From NCBI RefSeq assembly GCF_032062135.1, contig NC_092868.1, positions 46,599,103 to 46,663,102 on the forward strand: a stretch of DNA of 64,000 nucleotides, in the 5' to 3' direction. How positions within the stretch are numbered: the stretch's first letter is position 1; every line of letters begins with the position of its first letter. This DNA is from Pyxicephalus adspersus (taxonomy: Eukaryota; Chordata; Amphibia; Anura; Pyxicephalidae). Both the position numbers and the translations under genes were made by a program. Below the pieces are notes generated by a model. The model did no database searches and had not been told where the DNA came from. It saw only the letters and a list, made by a program, of their open reading frames with translations. This document shows positions 36,292-48,474 of the stretch, piece by piece.

Positions 36292-36591
36292 CAGTGTTTT
36301 TCAACCAGGAATACTCCAGAGATTTCTAGGGGTTCCTTGGGAATTAAGCAAATTGTGCCTCTCAGGTGAGTTTAACTGAAACTGAAATTCAATTCAAAAT
36401 TATCTGTATGAGTGGAATTGTTCCACCCATTCTCTTCCCAATGGACAGCAGTGTAAGAGGCATTGTTCCTCCTGACCCCCGCACACTAATATACTGTGAA
36501 CTGTGGATATAGTAATTATAGGAGGGGTTCCCTAAAGACCTGAAAGTTGTCTCAAGGGGTTCACCCATGTTAAAAAGGCAGAGAAACACTG
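36292..36591. mobile_element. hAT MITE, best-preserved CAGTGTTTCTCAACC copy
   Basis: Starts CAGTGTTTTTCAACCAGG and ends CAGAGAAACACTG. Flanks TTCTAACT (36284-36291) and TTCTAACA (36592-36599) match at 7 of 8 positions. Length is 300 bp. This copy defines the family seen at 11009, 14099, 28772, 32708, 37099, 47762 and 61922. Confidence 0.9.
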
Positions 36592-37098
36592 TTCTAACAA
36601 GTAGTTAAGAGGAACATCAACATGATCCTTGCTGGTGGAGTTAAAGATGGCAAAACAATAGAGAAAACCAGTCAAAAAAAACAAAGTGGCCCCATTTACC
36701 ATCATCCTTCCAAATGCTACTCGCCTTTGATGCTCTGGCTCTATATTTATATTTATTGAAACTATTGACTTTTTCATATTTCAACAGGCAAACGTTAGAT
36801 CTTCATCTAAACAGTGCCTACAGATACATGAACAAAACAAGGATATGAAAAAGAAAATTTGCATTTCTAACAATTTAACAAAAATATCACCAAATATAAT
36901 GTAGTAATGTGGAAAAAGTAAGTACACCCTTGGCCCAATAAGCTGGTATTGACATATTTTGCCTCTTGTATGCATTCTTCAAACTTCCCAATGATCTCTG
37001 GCATTGACCCAGCAAATGTTTGACCTCTATTAAATACAAAATTCCTTCAGTTATAAGATGTTGTTGGGTATCTATAGACCTTTAACAACATTTTAAAG

Positions 37099-37535
37099 CA
37101 GTGTTCCTTGATTTTTCTAACATGGGTTAATCCTTGAAATAACTTTTATGTCCTTAAAGAGGAACTAAACTGAAAACTGCTTAAAACAAAAAAATACACT
37201 CACCTTTTATCCCACAGGGCAGTCCGATCTATCCGGAGGTCTCTTCCATCGTGTCCGGCGTTGTCCCGGCATCCATCCCCGAGCGGGCGCTCTGGGCGTT
37301 GCCATCTTCAACTCTCCTTCTTGGTTCTTCTTCTTACATCACCCGACCCAGGCGAGAGATTGGGTGATATAGGATGGAAGAAAAACTTGCCGATCTCACT
37401 GGACATGCGCATACAGAATTTTTACTTAACTTGTCTACCCTTTTATGTAAAGTGAAGTTTTTGAGTTTAGGTACGCTTTAGGGAGTCCCCTCAATAATTG
37501 TTATATCCACAGCTCACTGTTCTTGGTGGTTCATT
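37099..37535. mobile_element. hAT MITE interrupted by a TTAAAG MITE
   Basis: 37099-37153 reads as one end of the CAGTGTTTCTCAACC family and 37481-37535 continues it (GTTATATCCACAGCTCACTG). The insert is a different MITE at 37154-37480. Both pieces run in the same orientation, so one element was split. Confidence 0.65.
37154..37480. mobile_element. TTAAAG-ended MITE, most complete copy
   Basis: The left end TTAAAGAGGAACTAAACT and right end AGTTTAGGTACGCTTTA are inverted repeats. Flanking TTA(A)/TTAG hints at a TTA or TTAA target. The interior is GC-rich. Relatives are at 20705-21179 and 9197-9609. Confidence 0.75.
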
Positions 37536-37539
37536 CTAA

Positions 37540-38741
37540 TTGCAAATATGGGTACTCCAACCTCAACTATTTACAAAGTTACTTGCAGATCCCAAAAAAG
37601 AATTTAACATATTTAGAGGTTTTTTTTTAGTATCTGACAGTCAGTTCTTAATTTGCTGTCCTGGTCTTTTGACCTTGGCATAAAGAGACCATGCACATCA
37701 GTAGAAAAGAGAACAGCAAACCTTCCATATCTGAAGCTAAAATAAGACAGGTTACACCAACATACTCCTAAAGGTGGTTCTGATCAATAAAATGCACCTA
37801 ATCTGGAACACCTGAAATAAGGTATGTGTTGGTAGGAGGAAGTAGAAAAGTGAGTGAGGGATAAGCTCACCACTATGTTTTGTCATTTCTTACTCTTCAG
37901 TAGTTTGGGCAAGACCTGTAGTGTTGAAGAAGAAAACAATCAGGTGTTCCAGATTAGTCCCACTGGACTGGGCTCTGCTGCTGCCCTATCCAAATCTCAG
38001 GGCTGGAGGAACAGACATTTTTTGTCAGCCATGGATATAGTTCATTTGTGTATTTAGCTGGTTGCCTGGAATTTAGCTTTATAGGTACACCAGAAATCTA
38101 GATTTGCTCATAATTTTTTCTCATTGTGTGGCTGCCATTTTTGCTGTGGAGAATCTTTATTTTTCTCATGAATCAGGAATTGGGCCATAACCACTTCTTA
38201 TTGCGGTCACTTGTCAGTTCCTTAGTGTAGTTTAAATTGGATGGAGTCATTTGGTGGTTGTCTAATGTAGTTACAGAAGTTCAAAGAGAATAAGCAGCGT
38301 TAAGTTCTGTGAGCTGACTGATCAGCTTCACGAGGTGCGAGCCCGGGGCATCGCTACACCAAATAAAAGCATTAGTCTTATAATAAAGCACGAGGGATTG
38401 CTGCTTATTACATTTGCCTCCAGACATTTTTTGTCAGTACTCTCAGTCTGTGCACTTGTCACAAATAAAGTTTCTAAAACTCTTTTCACAATTTGGATCC
38501 TTATGAATTTTTTTTCAGCTAAACTGGCATCTTATTGAAACATTATTTATTGAAGATTAATATCATCCGGTCATATTACATAATGAATATTTGACTATAA
38601 CCTTCCGCAAAATGTTCTTTTCAATGCTTGGCTGATAGTATTTTACCCTCTTTTGCATTTGTCTGTAGAATATTTAGAGAACCAGTAATGACAGTGGTTA
38701 ATGATTATATATACTATTACCATGCCAAGGTAATTGAAGTG

Positions 38742-38773
<32 letters not shown>

Positions 38774-39487
38774 AATACATTTGTAGCAATAAAATATTTA
38801 TTTCCACATAAGGAAAAATGACATAGATGCTATCATTAGTAACAGTTTTGCTCCATGTTCCTTTTCAAGCCTTAACACATCTCTGAATACCATCTCCCTA
38901 TATATACAAAGCACTGGAAAAGACACTTATATACAAGGTATCACATGGTATCCCACATCATTAATCATGCAAAGCATTTGTCATTGAATTAATATGCAAC
39001 AGGTGTCATTATGATGCTGAATGCAGAGTTCACTTTCAAGCAGAACTGTTTCCAAAGATCTATAGTTCCTTTGAAATGGTCACACATATAAATGAACTCT
39101 GAATATATAGAGAAATGTTACCTCTGTATTAGTCAGAGATGCATTAAAGTTTGAAAAAGGACATGACTCAGAACTGTCAAGTAATAGCATCCATGTATTT
39201 TTGTTTATTTGGGAATCTATTGTTTGGTGCTGCAAAGCTTTTTTTTTTAGATTTTTTGGATCCTTAGGCTGGATCCTGTGTACACCTTGAAATTGATAGA
39301 TGGTGCTGTCCACCCTTTTGCCATATGTATATGTATGCATTTGCCGTTGCATACATTATATATATATACATATAGCAAAAGGGATGTAGTATCTCTATTT
39401 GGAAGTACCTGAACTCAATTTTTTAAAGAGGTATCCGCCTATCTTAGTATATGGTATCACAGAACAGTCATTGACTTTAAAGGGTTA
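37540..39487. other. Gene-free intronic stretch
   Basis: It contains a (TA)n(CA)n microsatellite at 38743-38772 and another short TA run at about 39356-39368. No gene is recognised. Confidence 0.4.
38743..38772. repeat. TA/CA dinucleotide microsatellite
   Basis: A compound (TA)n then (CA)n run. Confidence 0.9.
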
Positions 39488-39818
39488 TTATTATTTCACA
39501 GTATTTATATAGCTCCAACATATTAAACAGCACTGTACAAACTCCATAGTCATGTCACTAGCTGTCTCACAATCTAATGTCCTTACCATATTTATATGTC
39601 ATTAACACAGTCTAAGGCCAATAGGGGGGAAACCAGTTAACCTAACTGCATGTTTTTGAAATATGGGAGGAATTTGGGGTACCAGGTGGAAATCTATGCA
39701 AACACATATCCTGCAGATCCTGCAAACTCCATGCAGATAGTGTCCTGGCTCAGATTTGAACCTGAGATCTAGCACTGCAAAGGCCAGAGTGCTAACCACT
39801 GAGCCATCATGCTGCCCT
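39488..39818 (-). mobile_element. V-SINE-like SINE with L2-type tail
   Basis: On the minus strand: GGGCAGCATGATGGCTCAGT head, GGTTCAAATCTGAGCC box B region, core AATTCCTCCCATATTTC and ATGCAGTTAGGTTAAC, and an end resembling L2 (TGTTGGAGCTATATAAATAC). Confidence 0.88.
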
Positions 39819-39907
39819 CCAATCTCCTTGAATTATTATGTTACACATTTTAACAAATACTCTGGCTTTGCTTTCTGGGGAGAGCCTTGGAGGTTTTTTT
39901 TTAATTT

Positions 39908-39924
39908 TTATCTATCTATCTCTG

Positions 39925-39980
<56 letters not shown>
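39908..39980. repeat. TCTA tetranucleotide microsatellite
   Basis: About 70 bases of TCTA with one TCTG variant near the left. Confidence 0.95.
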
Positions 39981-40681
39981 ATCATGGTTCATTGTTTCAA
40001 CTATAGAACTCAATTATACATTTCTAAAAAATGACTTGCGTGTGTTCACTGCAAGATTTTTAGAAAAAACTTTTTCAGCATATTCATTTTTCATCTCCTA
40101 GATGTAATTGCTACTGTTACAACATAAAATAATTCAGCACCCTCATACGCATACGCATGATGAAAGCAGAAGTAAACTAGTAAAAATTGCGAGCAGGTAG
40201 TTTGTTTATTACAGAAGGGACATTTGATATCTCTTCTGCAATAAAATTATACTTGTGCTTGATGCAATTTTTTTTATATACACTTATTTCTTCTCCTTTC
40301 ATATTGGGTGCTGCCTCCTCTTGTTCCTGATCTTGGACTATCTTCATTGGTTAGGCTGGAACGATGTAACTCCTATACACATGGGAGTTTATTCATTATC
40401 AGCAGCCAGGGCAATGCATACAAGGGCAGCTAAGTATACATAGAGGAAAGATTATGAACAGGTAGGTGAGTTTATTTTATTTGCAGAAGAAGCATAACCT
40501 GTTCCTTCTGCGATAATACACCTGCCTGCAATTTATTCTTATTTAAGTTTAGTGCTGCATTAAAATATTCAGCATTAAAGCCCAACCAATCCATAGTAAT
40601 GAGTGCTAACTAAAGAAGTGATCTCTCTGTAGAGGTTTAACCAGTGATTGACTCAGTTACACCCATGGTTAGCATTTACAC

Positions 40682-41025
40682 CAGGGGTGTCCAAACTTTT
40701 TGAAAAGAGGGCCAGATTTGGCGAGGTGAAAATGTGTGGTGGGCCGACCATCCAGCACATACTCAGGGTTGGTGTGGGCATGGTCTGCGCGGCACACGCC
40801 CACCAGGGTGACGTGAGGGATTCCCTGTGCACAGGGTCTTGTGTCTGTGTGGGCTCTGTGCAGAGCACATTCTTGGAATCAGAGTGGGCATGGTCAGTGC
40901 GGGTCCCGCACAGCACACGCCCACTATAGTGACGTAGGGGGTTTCCCTGTGCCAGAGGCTGCGGGCCGGTGGAAATCTGAACACGGGCTGCAATAGGCCC
41001 CCAGGCCAGATTTTGGACATGCCTG
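40682..41025. mobile_element. hAT-type MITE (CAGGGGTGTCCAAAC family)
   Basis: Starts CAGGGGTGTCCAAACTTTTT and ends CCAGATTTTGGACATGCCTG. Flanks ATTTACAC and ATCTATAC match at 6 of 8 positions. The interior holds two diverged copies of a GGGCATGGTC...GCACACGCCCAC block. Non-coding. Confidence 0.85.
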
Positions 41026-41033
41026 ATCTATAC

Positions 41034-42365
41034 GATCAAGGTGCAGCCTATAGTTGTATAGATTGTGTCACTTAGTTGTTTTAGGTTGCTGAAGGGTGGA
41101 TCGTGGTGTAAAAGCTTGTTTCTGAAACACAGTTCGTGTCCACTTTCCAAAAACGTGATGTGTGCAAACGGTTGGCACCTAAATAAATGAACCATAATCG
41201 TTCTTAAAAAAAACCTGGAACAAAATGTCGATGGCAACTATACCCCCCATATAAACAGAGTTTTTGTGGCCGCACGGATCTTTTACTCCTCTAACATAAA
41301 TACTTCCTGTTTTAAGTGAATTCTGAAAGCCTTTTCCTCAGAAATGTCCCAGGTATTATAATCCCAATCAAATTTTTTTCTATTTTTTAGCTTTGTTTAT
41401 TGACAGGTACTAATAGTGTTTGTGTTTTTTACACTTCTCGTGGGAGAACAGCATATAAATGCTGAAAAGTCTAACTTACCAAGAATATTTTGTTCTGTAT
41501 CCCTTCCTGCACTTCAAAGGGTATTTAAAATGATTATTCTTGTTTAGAAGGTTTCTTGGAAAATATTTAAAGTTTTGTGGAAATGTTTAATTAGGTTTAA
41601 TAATAATTTTAGCAATGATAAAGTAGGTGTAAATCATAACTGGATGACATTTAGATTGGTAAAGCATTCTGCACGTTTTTTTTCAACTAAATTTTCATCC
41701 TTTTGTGTTCTTCTTAGCATCTTAGTGTTGCTGATCTCCTGCAGCCTCTTCTCCTGCAATCTGTCTCCAGCATTAGCATCAGGTTTCTCTTGGTAGTGAC
41801 AGCGGCCACCTGTACCTGACGGTATGTGGCGGCAGGATCATTTGTAGTCTCCATCAGTGGTGCATGTGATAGGCTTGCAACATAGAGGAGAGTTGTCCCT
41901 ATTATACATTGTGCATCGTGTAGTGGGGTGCACTGTATAAGAATATAAGCTATTGTGACACCAATGTGCATATACAGGAGTGAGGTCATCAGTGGCCTTT
42001 CCACGAAGGAGGAGTCTGACAGGCCTTGAAAGAAGTAGGGGAAAGAAAAGTACAAAAGTAGGTTGAAGTTGCATTTGCAACTCTTTTCTGCCACTACAGA
42101 AAATTAAGGGTTTAAAACCTTGTGGTTGGTGGCTCCTGGGCACACCGTGTGGCAAACTGCACCACCATATTTGCAACTACCACATGATCAAAAGTGATGT
42201 TACTTTAGAAAACTATGCTGTGATCTGCCACAGCCAAATGCCAAAAAAATGTTCCTACCTTTTACTCAAATGGGGGAGGTTAGGAGCTCTTCTGCAGGTC
42301 ACTGCGGATCTGAAATCGCACTAAGTGTGCCATATATTTTTAAGTAAACACACCCACCTTAATTC
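41034..42365. other. Gene-free intronic stretch
   Basis: No gene or clear repeat. Minus-strand frames at 41714-42176 overlap each other and show no domain. Confidence 0.4.
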
Positions 42366-42373
42366 CTTTATAA

Positions 42374-42713
42374 CAGGAGTCGGCAAACACCCCCTGGCAT
42401 ATCCGGTCCAATGCCGGCTGGCAACCCGCAGATCGGCCAGGGGGCGTTCGGAACTACCAGAGCCACCGGAGCTACGGTGCCGCCCCCTTGCAGTTGCTTC
42501 CCTATTTACCGCGGCTGGCATTGATACTTATGGTAAATAGGGAACGCTCCCTAAAGGTAAATCCCTCCCCTCCGCAATGCATACGGAGGAGAAGGATTTC
42601 ACTTCAGGGGGCGTTCCCTGATGGTGGGTGGAGCCATTAGGGCGGGTCCGGCCTAGTGTGCTCCCGCCCACCCAATAAATGGCCTAGTGGCCATAAAACT
42701 TTGCCAACCCCTG
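42374..42713. mobile_element. hAT-type MITE (CAGGGGTCGGCAAAC family)
   Basis: Ends CAGGAGTCGGCAAACACC and TTTGCCAACCCCTG, with a perfect 8-bp duplication CTTTATAA at 42366-42373 and 42714-42721. Sister of 11445-11826. Confidence 0.92.
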
Positions 42714-42721
42714 CTTTATAA

Positions 42722-44122
42722 CATGCTAAAATGTATTATAGATTTAAGTGATTGGATGTATTGTGATTAGAATACATTTTAAGTTTACATCTCTGACAGA
42801 CTATGCAAGAAAAGAAGCCAGAAGAACCTTAGGGAGCTTTCCATTAGACCACAGGTCCTAGGATTGCTGCAGGGTATATAGACCATTGTGGTAAAAAATT
42901 GACTGGGGACACGGCTGATCTATATTAAGGACCTGTAATATATTTTATTTATTGGTATTGGTTCATTCATTAAAGATAGTAAATATATACAGCTGAAGCT
43001 TTCCATAATATATTTCACTTCTATGAAAATATTTTGTATAGAAGCTTATGTAGGCTGCATTCCCAGCACATAAATTGTGTGATAGTCCAGTTCATTTTAT
43101 GTATTATTTGGGTGATTACGGTAACTTTGTATAAACAGCATACATAATTTTATTTATTTTGTACAGCTTTTGCTGTTATTTTTTTAATCTTTTTTAAGTG
43201 TAATAAATATATAAGGCGAGATAGGGGGAAGTGGTCCCTTGATATTCCAGTGATGTGCCATTTTTTTTTACTGCAGTTGGGCTTTCAGCAGATATATAAA
43301 AGTTCTAGAGTATATATTGTTAGAGCTGTGTCCAAAAAACTAAAATAATATTATATATAATACAATATATACTAGATACTGACAGATGGAAAGATGCATT
43401 GACCAAAAAGACAAATGAATAGGAAAGAACAATATGGATAATAATTGAGCATATAGAGAGACAGTAAGGACTCTGAGTAATGTTTGACAACTCAAGGTAT
43501 AAACAGACTTAACCAAGGACATCCAATCTCTTTCTGCATCAATGTTTCCAAGTAATTTTCCAAGTCAACCTTCTCAGCAATTGATCCGCTGTTTGCAAGA
43601 ACTATAGGTTGTCACTGCCTTGATATGACCTGGCTGGACTTGTGATAGGCAGTATAAAATAGCATTTATCCTCTTGACCTTATGAAGAGTTCTCGGAATT
43701 CCTATTACTTAGAAGGGAAGAAGAAAACCCAATCCTGGGTCAGGTGAAACTTGCTTTTCTCATATTGCTCCTTTATATATTAATTTAAAGATAGACATTA
43801 CTAGAAGTAGAATGTTCTAAGCTGATGGAAAGTGTGTTATTTCATAGTCAATACATTACTACTTTACACACCAATGCTTCTTTTAAATAACAAAATATGT
43901 ACAAAAGATGGAAAATCTAGCAATTATGTATTGTGTATTTGGTATTGGAGGTCTCAGAAAGCCATAAAAAATACACATCCCTTACTACATATAGAAATAA
44001 AAGGCCGATTTTTACATACCAACCAAAATCACTCAAACTTTGTCTTAGATGGTATAATTAAACAAAGTAATACCCATTTTGATAGACCTACCCCTGAGCT
44101 TCTGAGCATTTGGACTATTACC
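42722..44122. other. Gene-free intronic stretch
   Basis: AT-rich with no recognisable gene. The open frame from 43832 runs into the next MITE and is not coding. Confidence 0.4.
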
Positions 44123-44543
44123 CAGGGGTTTAGTCGTAAAAATAGAAGAGGGGGCACCGTACTATCCTGAGCGAGCGCGCATGCACATCATTTTATTGTA
44201 AACGTGCCGGCCACACTACACCCCTGCCTATGTGTCACTAAAATGGGAAGAAACTTCCCCCAGAGTGACACCATGATACCAGAACCCGCCCACTACCGGT
44301 GTTCAGAGAGACAACCCGCCCACCGCCCTGGGCCTGTAATTCCATATGGGAGACATGGTCCGCGACTCTGTGCGGTGCACCCCCCCAATGGGGTACTTCT
44401 CCTTACCCCATAGGGGGGGCAGAGCGGCAAGAGCCACGGACCACCAAAGAATTCCTTGCAAAATAAGAGTGGGCACGTGTGCCCATTCCCAAAAAAATTA
44501 AGGGCACGGCGTTCCCACCTGTGGCCCCCCCACTACACCCCTG
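44123..44543. mobile_element. Composite hAT-type MITE, inverted relative of 15946-16335
   Basis: Ends CAGGGGTTTAGTCG and CCCACTACACCCCTG. Flanks CTATTACC (44115-44122) and CTCTTACC (44544-44551) match at 7 of 8 positions. An internal ACTACACCCCTG terminus lies near 44215-44226, as in the sister copy. Confidence 0.85.
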
Positions 44544-45906
44544 CTCTTACCAATATAGGATGGGTGTAGAGATAGTGCTCAGGTTTGCACATGTTCATCC
44601 TTGACTCCAAAGTGGAAGGGAAAAGTGTGCTTCTGTACAAGAGCCCTGGACCTTAGCTAACAGGGGCCCCAGTTCTGCAGTCAGTTGCACAAGGGACCAC
44701 TGTTGGCTATTTCCCCCACTGTTGAGACCTCAGTGCATTTCCCTATTGTACTGGTATATGAAAAAGGAAGTTATAAAAAATGTCATAACAAATGATGGCT
44801 TATATTTAAAGAGAGCTGTAAATTATGATAGAGTGGCGAAAGATCCCAACATTTGAGTCCCATCAACAGGAATCATAAAAATGATTAAACTCGCCAGACT
44901 CAAACCTAATAATTCTTTTATGTGGAATTACTCTTTGATAATAGCTTATTAATATTACACCATGTGCATACATATAAATGAACTCTCATCTTGTACTAAT
45001 AAAATGTGAAGAAAACTAATGCACTTACCCATTGTATTACGGTGAGTTAATCATTCCAGAATTCAAGCTGTAGACCTCTAGTGGGTAAGACAAATATTGA
45101 TATGTGTAAAATTATTAATGTAGTATATGCAGCAACTTTTAGAAATGTTTTAGGCAGGATTAAACTGTTAAAATCATACATCACATAACAATATATCAGA
45201 ATATACTGCATTAGTATAAATATATTAAAAAAAAACTTTTTAACATTAAAAAGCAGCCCAAACAGATAGATATAGCCTACAAGCTGCGATGTCATCAGTT
45301 CACTGCAGGCAGAATAAAGCATTTTGTTAGTCTACAAAGATGCAAAGTCAGCAAATGGCTTCCACACAGCACCATTTTGGTCCTCATGTTTAATTAGGGG
45401 AATGGACATCATTATGAATGTATCTTGCTTCTCACCCTCCTTAAAAAATTACCAATGTTGTGTGATAGCAGAAGAAACTTCTAACACCCAAAAGGGTCAC
45501 ATTGTTTGCTAATGACTCCCCGAATCCTATATGGCCCTTGAGTCTGCAAATTGCATCTTGTAACCTTTGGGTCATCTCCATTGGGCAATACCTGGACAAG
45601 GATGATTCCATCATCCTAGAATGTAAAGATAAAATCAAGGGAACATAATCAAGGGAAACAAACCTGGAAATGTTACACTAACACCTTGCATAGCACGTGT
45701 GCACTTACATAGAAAACCTAGCTAATGCTAGGCTTGCTATAGAGAAAACTGATAGGGATATTGTAAGTTTTAAGAGACCAACATGCAATGTTTCTAAATG
45801 AAAGTTAGGTACTGGTTTAGGTCTTGTTTCAGGCAGCACCAATTGTAAGATAACTCTCGCCCAAACTCAGTGGACTATCAATCTTACATTTTCCTTTTTT
45901 TCCCAG

Positions 45907-46148
45907 GTGTGGAGGAAATTCAGTGCATCCTAGAGGATCGAAAAGTCTTCCTGCATGAGCTATCCGACATCAGCTTTAGCGAATGCAAATTCAGCTTGTC
46001 CTTGACAGACTTCCTAATCATTATCTTCTCCGGAGTCGCTGTGTCCATTGCTGCCATTTTTTCAAGCTTCTTCCTGGCGACAACTGTGCATTGTTTCCAA
46101 AGATGTGCACCAAATAAAGACGAAGATGAGGACGATGATGAAAAGTAG
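45907..46148 (+). CDS. LRRC38: LRRC38, coding exon 2 (LRRCT end, transmembrane helix, tail)
   Basis: This exon supplies residues 210-289. The LRRCT cap is completed by C216 and C236. A single transmembrane helix follows at about 244-268 ([20 protein letters not shown]), then a short cytoplasmic tail, [10 protein letters not shown], ending in an acidic run, DEDEDDDEK. The extracellular-LRR, single-helix, acidic-tail plan is that of BK gamma-type subunits, where the helix and short tail contact the channel. The acceptor is a strong polypyrimidine tract ending CCCAG. The phase-1 junction gives GVEEIQC. Length of 289 residues is close to the roughly 290 of mammalian LRRC38 as I recall it. The stop is TAG at 46146-46148. 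Confidence 0.95.
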
Positions 46149-46805
46149 GAACTTCACATGTAGCCCTTTATGAGTCAAGAGCTAAGTGTGGTGGCCCAAA
46201 ACCAGAGGATTTTACCTTTATCAGTTTTGGAGAAGTCAAGATAATGAAAGCTGAATGCTGTTTGGACATCAAAGGTTATTGCTTCTTGCCCATTGATTTC
46301 TTAGTAGAGACATCCCAAGCAATTGTTTTTTTTTCCACTATAATTAGTACAGCTGAAAAGACCAAATCTCCATACATAAGGACTGTGATGGAGAGGTCTC
46401 TGCACCTTCTGTAAGTTTCCAGCTCGACCTACTTGCCATGGTCATTGCAAAGGAATCCCACTCTCTCTTTTGGATTATCTGTGGCATCTGAAAGACATTG
46501 GAGTAGAAGGATTGGTATATGTCTACCTGTAAAATGAGGAAGAGAACTCCATTCTTAGGGACTCTCACCAACATAGACCCCAAAATAGAAGCCAATAGGT
46601 GTCCCAAATCACCAGCATAAATCCATAACTGGAATTTTTGGACAGATTGACAGTTGAAAGGAAACCCTAAACATTGAGGCTACCTTTGCTGTACACTTCT
46701 TTTGAAGGGTGTCTGGCTTTCTAGAAACGTCAATACTTTCTAAGGCACTGACCTGGAGAAAGTTCTCACTTCACTCTAATTTGCATGTGTGATCTGAGTC
46801 AGTGT

Positions 46806-46988
46806 CCCTGATTTATTAAAACTCTCCAAGTCTGGAGAGGATACAATTTGATCAGTGAAGCTGGGTGATAGCTATTTGTTAGATAATGTTTTCTTTTGAC
46901 CAGATCCATTACAGGTTTGCTGGGTCACCCAGCTTCACTTATGAAAGTGTATTCTCACCAGCCTTGGAGATCTTTAATAAATCAGGGC
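46806..46988. mobile_element. Foldback MITE in the presumed LRRC38 3' UTR
   Basis: Left arm TGATTTATTAAAACTCTCCA and GAAGCTGGGTGA, right arm GGGTCACCCAGCTTCACT and TTTAATAAATCAGG. The outer 15 bases are almost perfect inverted repeats (CCTGATTTATTAAA / TTTAATAAATCAGG). Confidence 0.85.
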
Positions 46989-47761
46989 GAGTGCCTCAAA
47001 AAGTATGATAGCCAAAGACAAGCAAACAGCTAGTATTGTTAGAACGGGCTAGTAAAGCCCCCATATTTCTCTTGTAAAGATATTTTTTTCCACTGAAAAC
47101 AAAGTAGTTTCGGCATAAATCTTACCCCTTGGGCATCGTCAGTGCTCCTCAGCCACCCCTATAGTGGCAACAGCCACCAAAATACATGGTGTTGACTTTT
47201 GTCAGGTCTCAGAAGGAAGCATTTAAGGTATTAATTTTCAACATGGAAGGAATTTACATGATCCCCACCCCCCAAAAACTGGGTATTTTGCAGCTGTGGC
47301 CACAGAAGGAGGAGCACCTAGGGATTTCTGGAGGAAGTGCAGATAAAGTGGTCAAAAAGTGGGCATTACACCGACCTTGTCACTTTGCATTGAATGGGAA
47401 TCCTAGTAACCCTATAGTATACTGGATTACATATAAACCAATGTGTTAGATGCAGTGCACACAACTGCAGTTTTTATATAGTATTTAAAGCTGGTTTGTA
47501 TCTAAAGTACCAAAGCTGATTGTAATTTTGGATAGACTTTATTATTTCTTGCTTTTAGGTTCACATGTCTCAGCAAGAAATATCCATTTTCTACCCATTA
47601 CAGCTTGTCTTGTACTGATCCAGTAGGGAGGTGGCACATCATAGCAAAGTAGTCCCTGAAAAGTGCATGGGGGCACTAGTGTGAGGAAAGACCTTTGGGT
47701 TTTAAGAACTTGCACAAGCAAATTATTTGCAAATAGTGTACACAGGTTTGCATAAACTTAC

Positions 47762-48017
47762 TTACAACTTTTTGAAAATGGGGGAAACCCTTGAAGTTAC
47801 ATTTAGGTCTTCAGGGAACCCCTGCTACCCCTGCTAATTACTATATACACAGCTCACAGAACATTAGCGTGGTGTGCAGTAGGAAGAATGACTTGTACAT
47901 TGCTGGCCAGTGGGAAGAATAGGCAAAAAGACTATTGGTGTCCCGGGAGGAACAAACTACTTATTGCTCAAGGAATCCCTAGCAAACTCTGGAAGGACCC
48001 TGTTTGAGAAACGCTAC
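47762..48017. mobile_element. hAT MITE (CAGTGTTTCTCAACC family), degraded
   Basis: Contains TCTTCAGGGAACCCCTGCTA, the family's ACAGCTCACAG, and the right end TTTGAGAAACGCT. The left end has decayed. Confidence 0.7.
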
Positions 48018-48474
48018 TTTAAATAATGATCACATTGAAAATATATTAGATTTTAAATATTATTTTAATAGTATGTACATAAAGTACTCCCCAATAACCT
48101 TTGTTTTGCTGAGAAGAACCAGAAAAAAAGGCAAAACTTTTGTACAAATTAGAGTAAAGCTTCTTCTACCTGCAGTAGGTTTAGGAGAGATGGGGTGACA
48201 CTTATCATTGTCCAAAGCTGAAGCATAAAAAGGAGGAGTTATATTCAAACAGCATACCTTTGTAAATGGCACCGAAAGGCAAAATTCCATTATATTTAAT
48301 ATTGCAAATTAAATGCTACAGAAAAATACAGAAGCAACTGTTCTTTCTGCATACCATTTGTGGTGACTTAGGCTAGACACACATTCCACATTCTCACTTA
48401 TGTGATCGGGCTAAGGTCAACAGTGTTTACATCATATACATGCAGCATGCAAAATCCTGGCAGTGTTTTGTTTC

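Larger units (their letters stand above)
23604..45906 (+). other. LRRC38: LRRC38 intron 1 (22.3 kb, phase 1)
   Basis: Donor GTGGGT at 23604 and acceptor TTTTTTTCCCAG ending at 45906 join G|GT to give a glycine codon. The intron contains V-SINEs, several hAT MITEs, a foldback MITE and the long TCTA array. I found no further coding exon in it. Total coding length with the two exons joined is 870 bases, divisible by three. Confidence 0.9.

Noticed and set aside
40648..41020. Overlapping frames on both strands of 85-93 residues
   Set aside because: They lie in the CAGGGGTGTCCAAAC MITE and have no domain.
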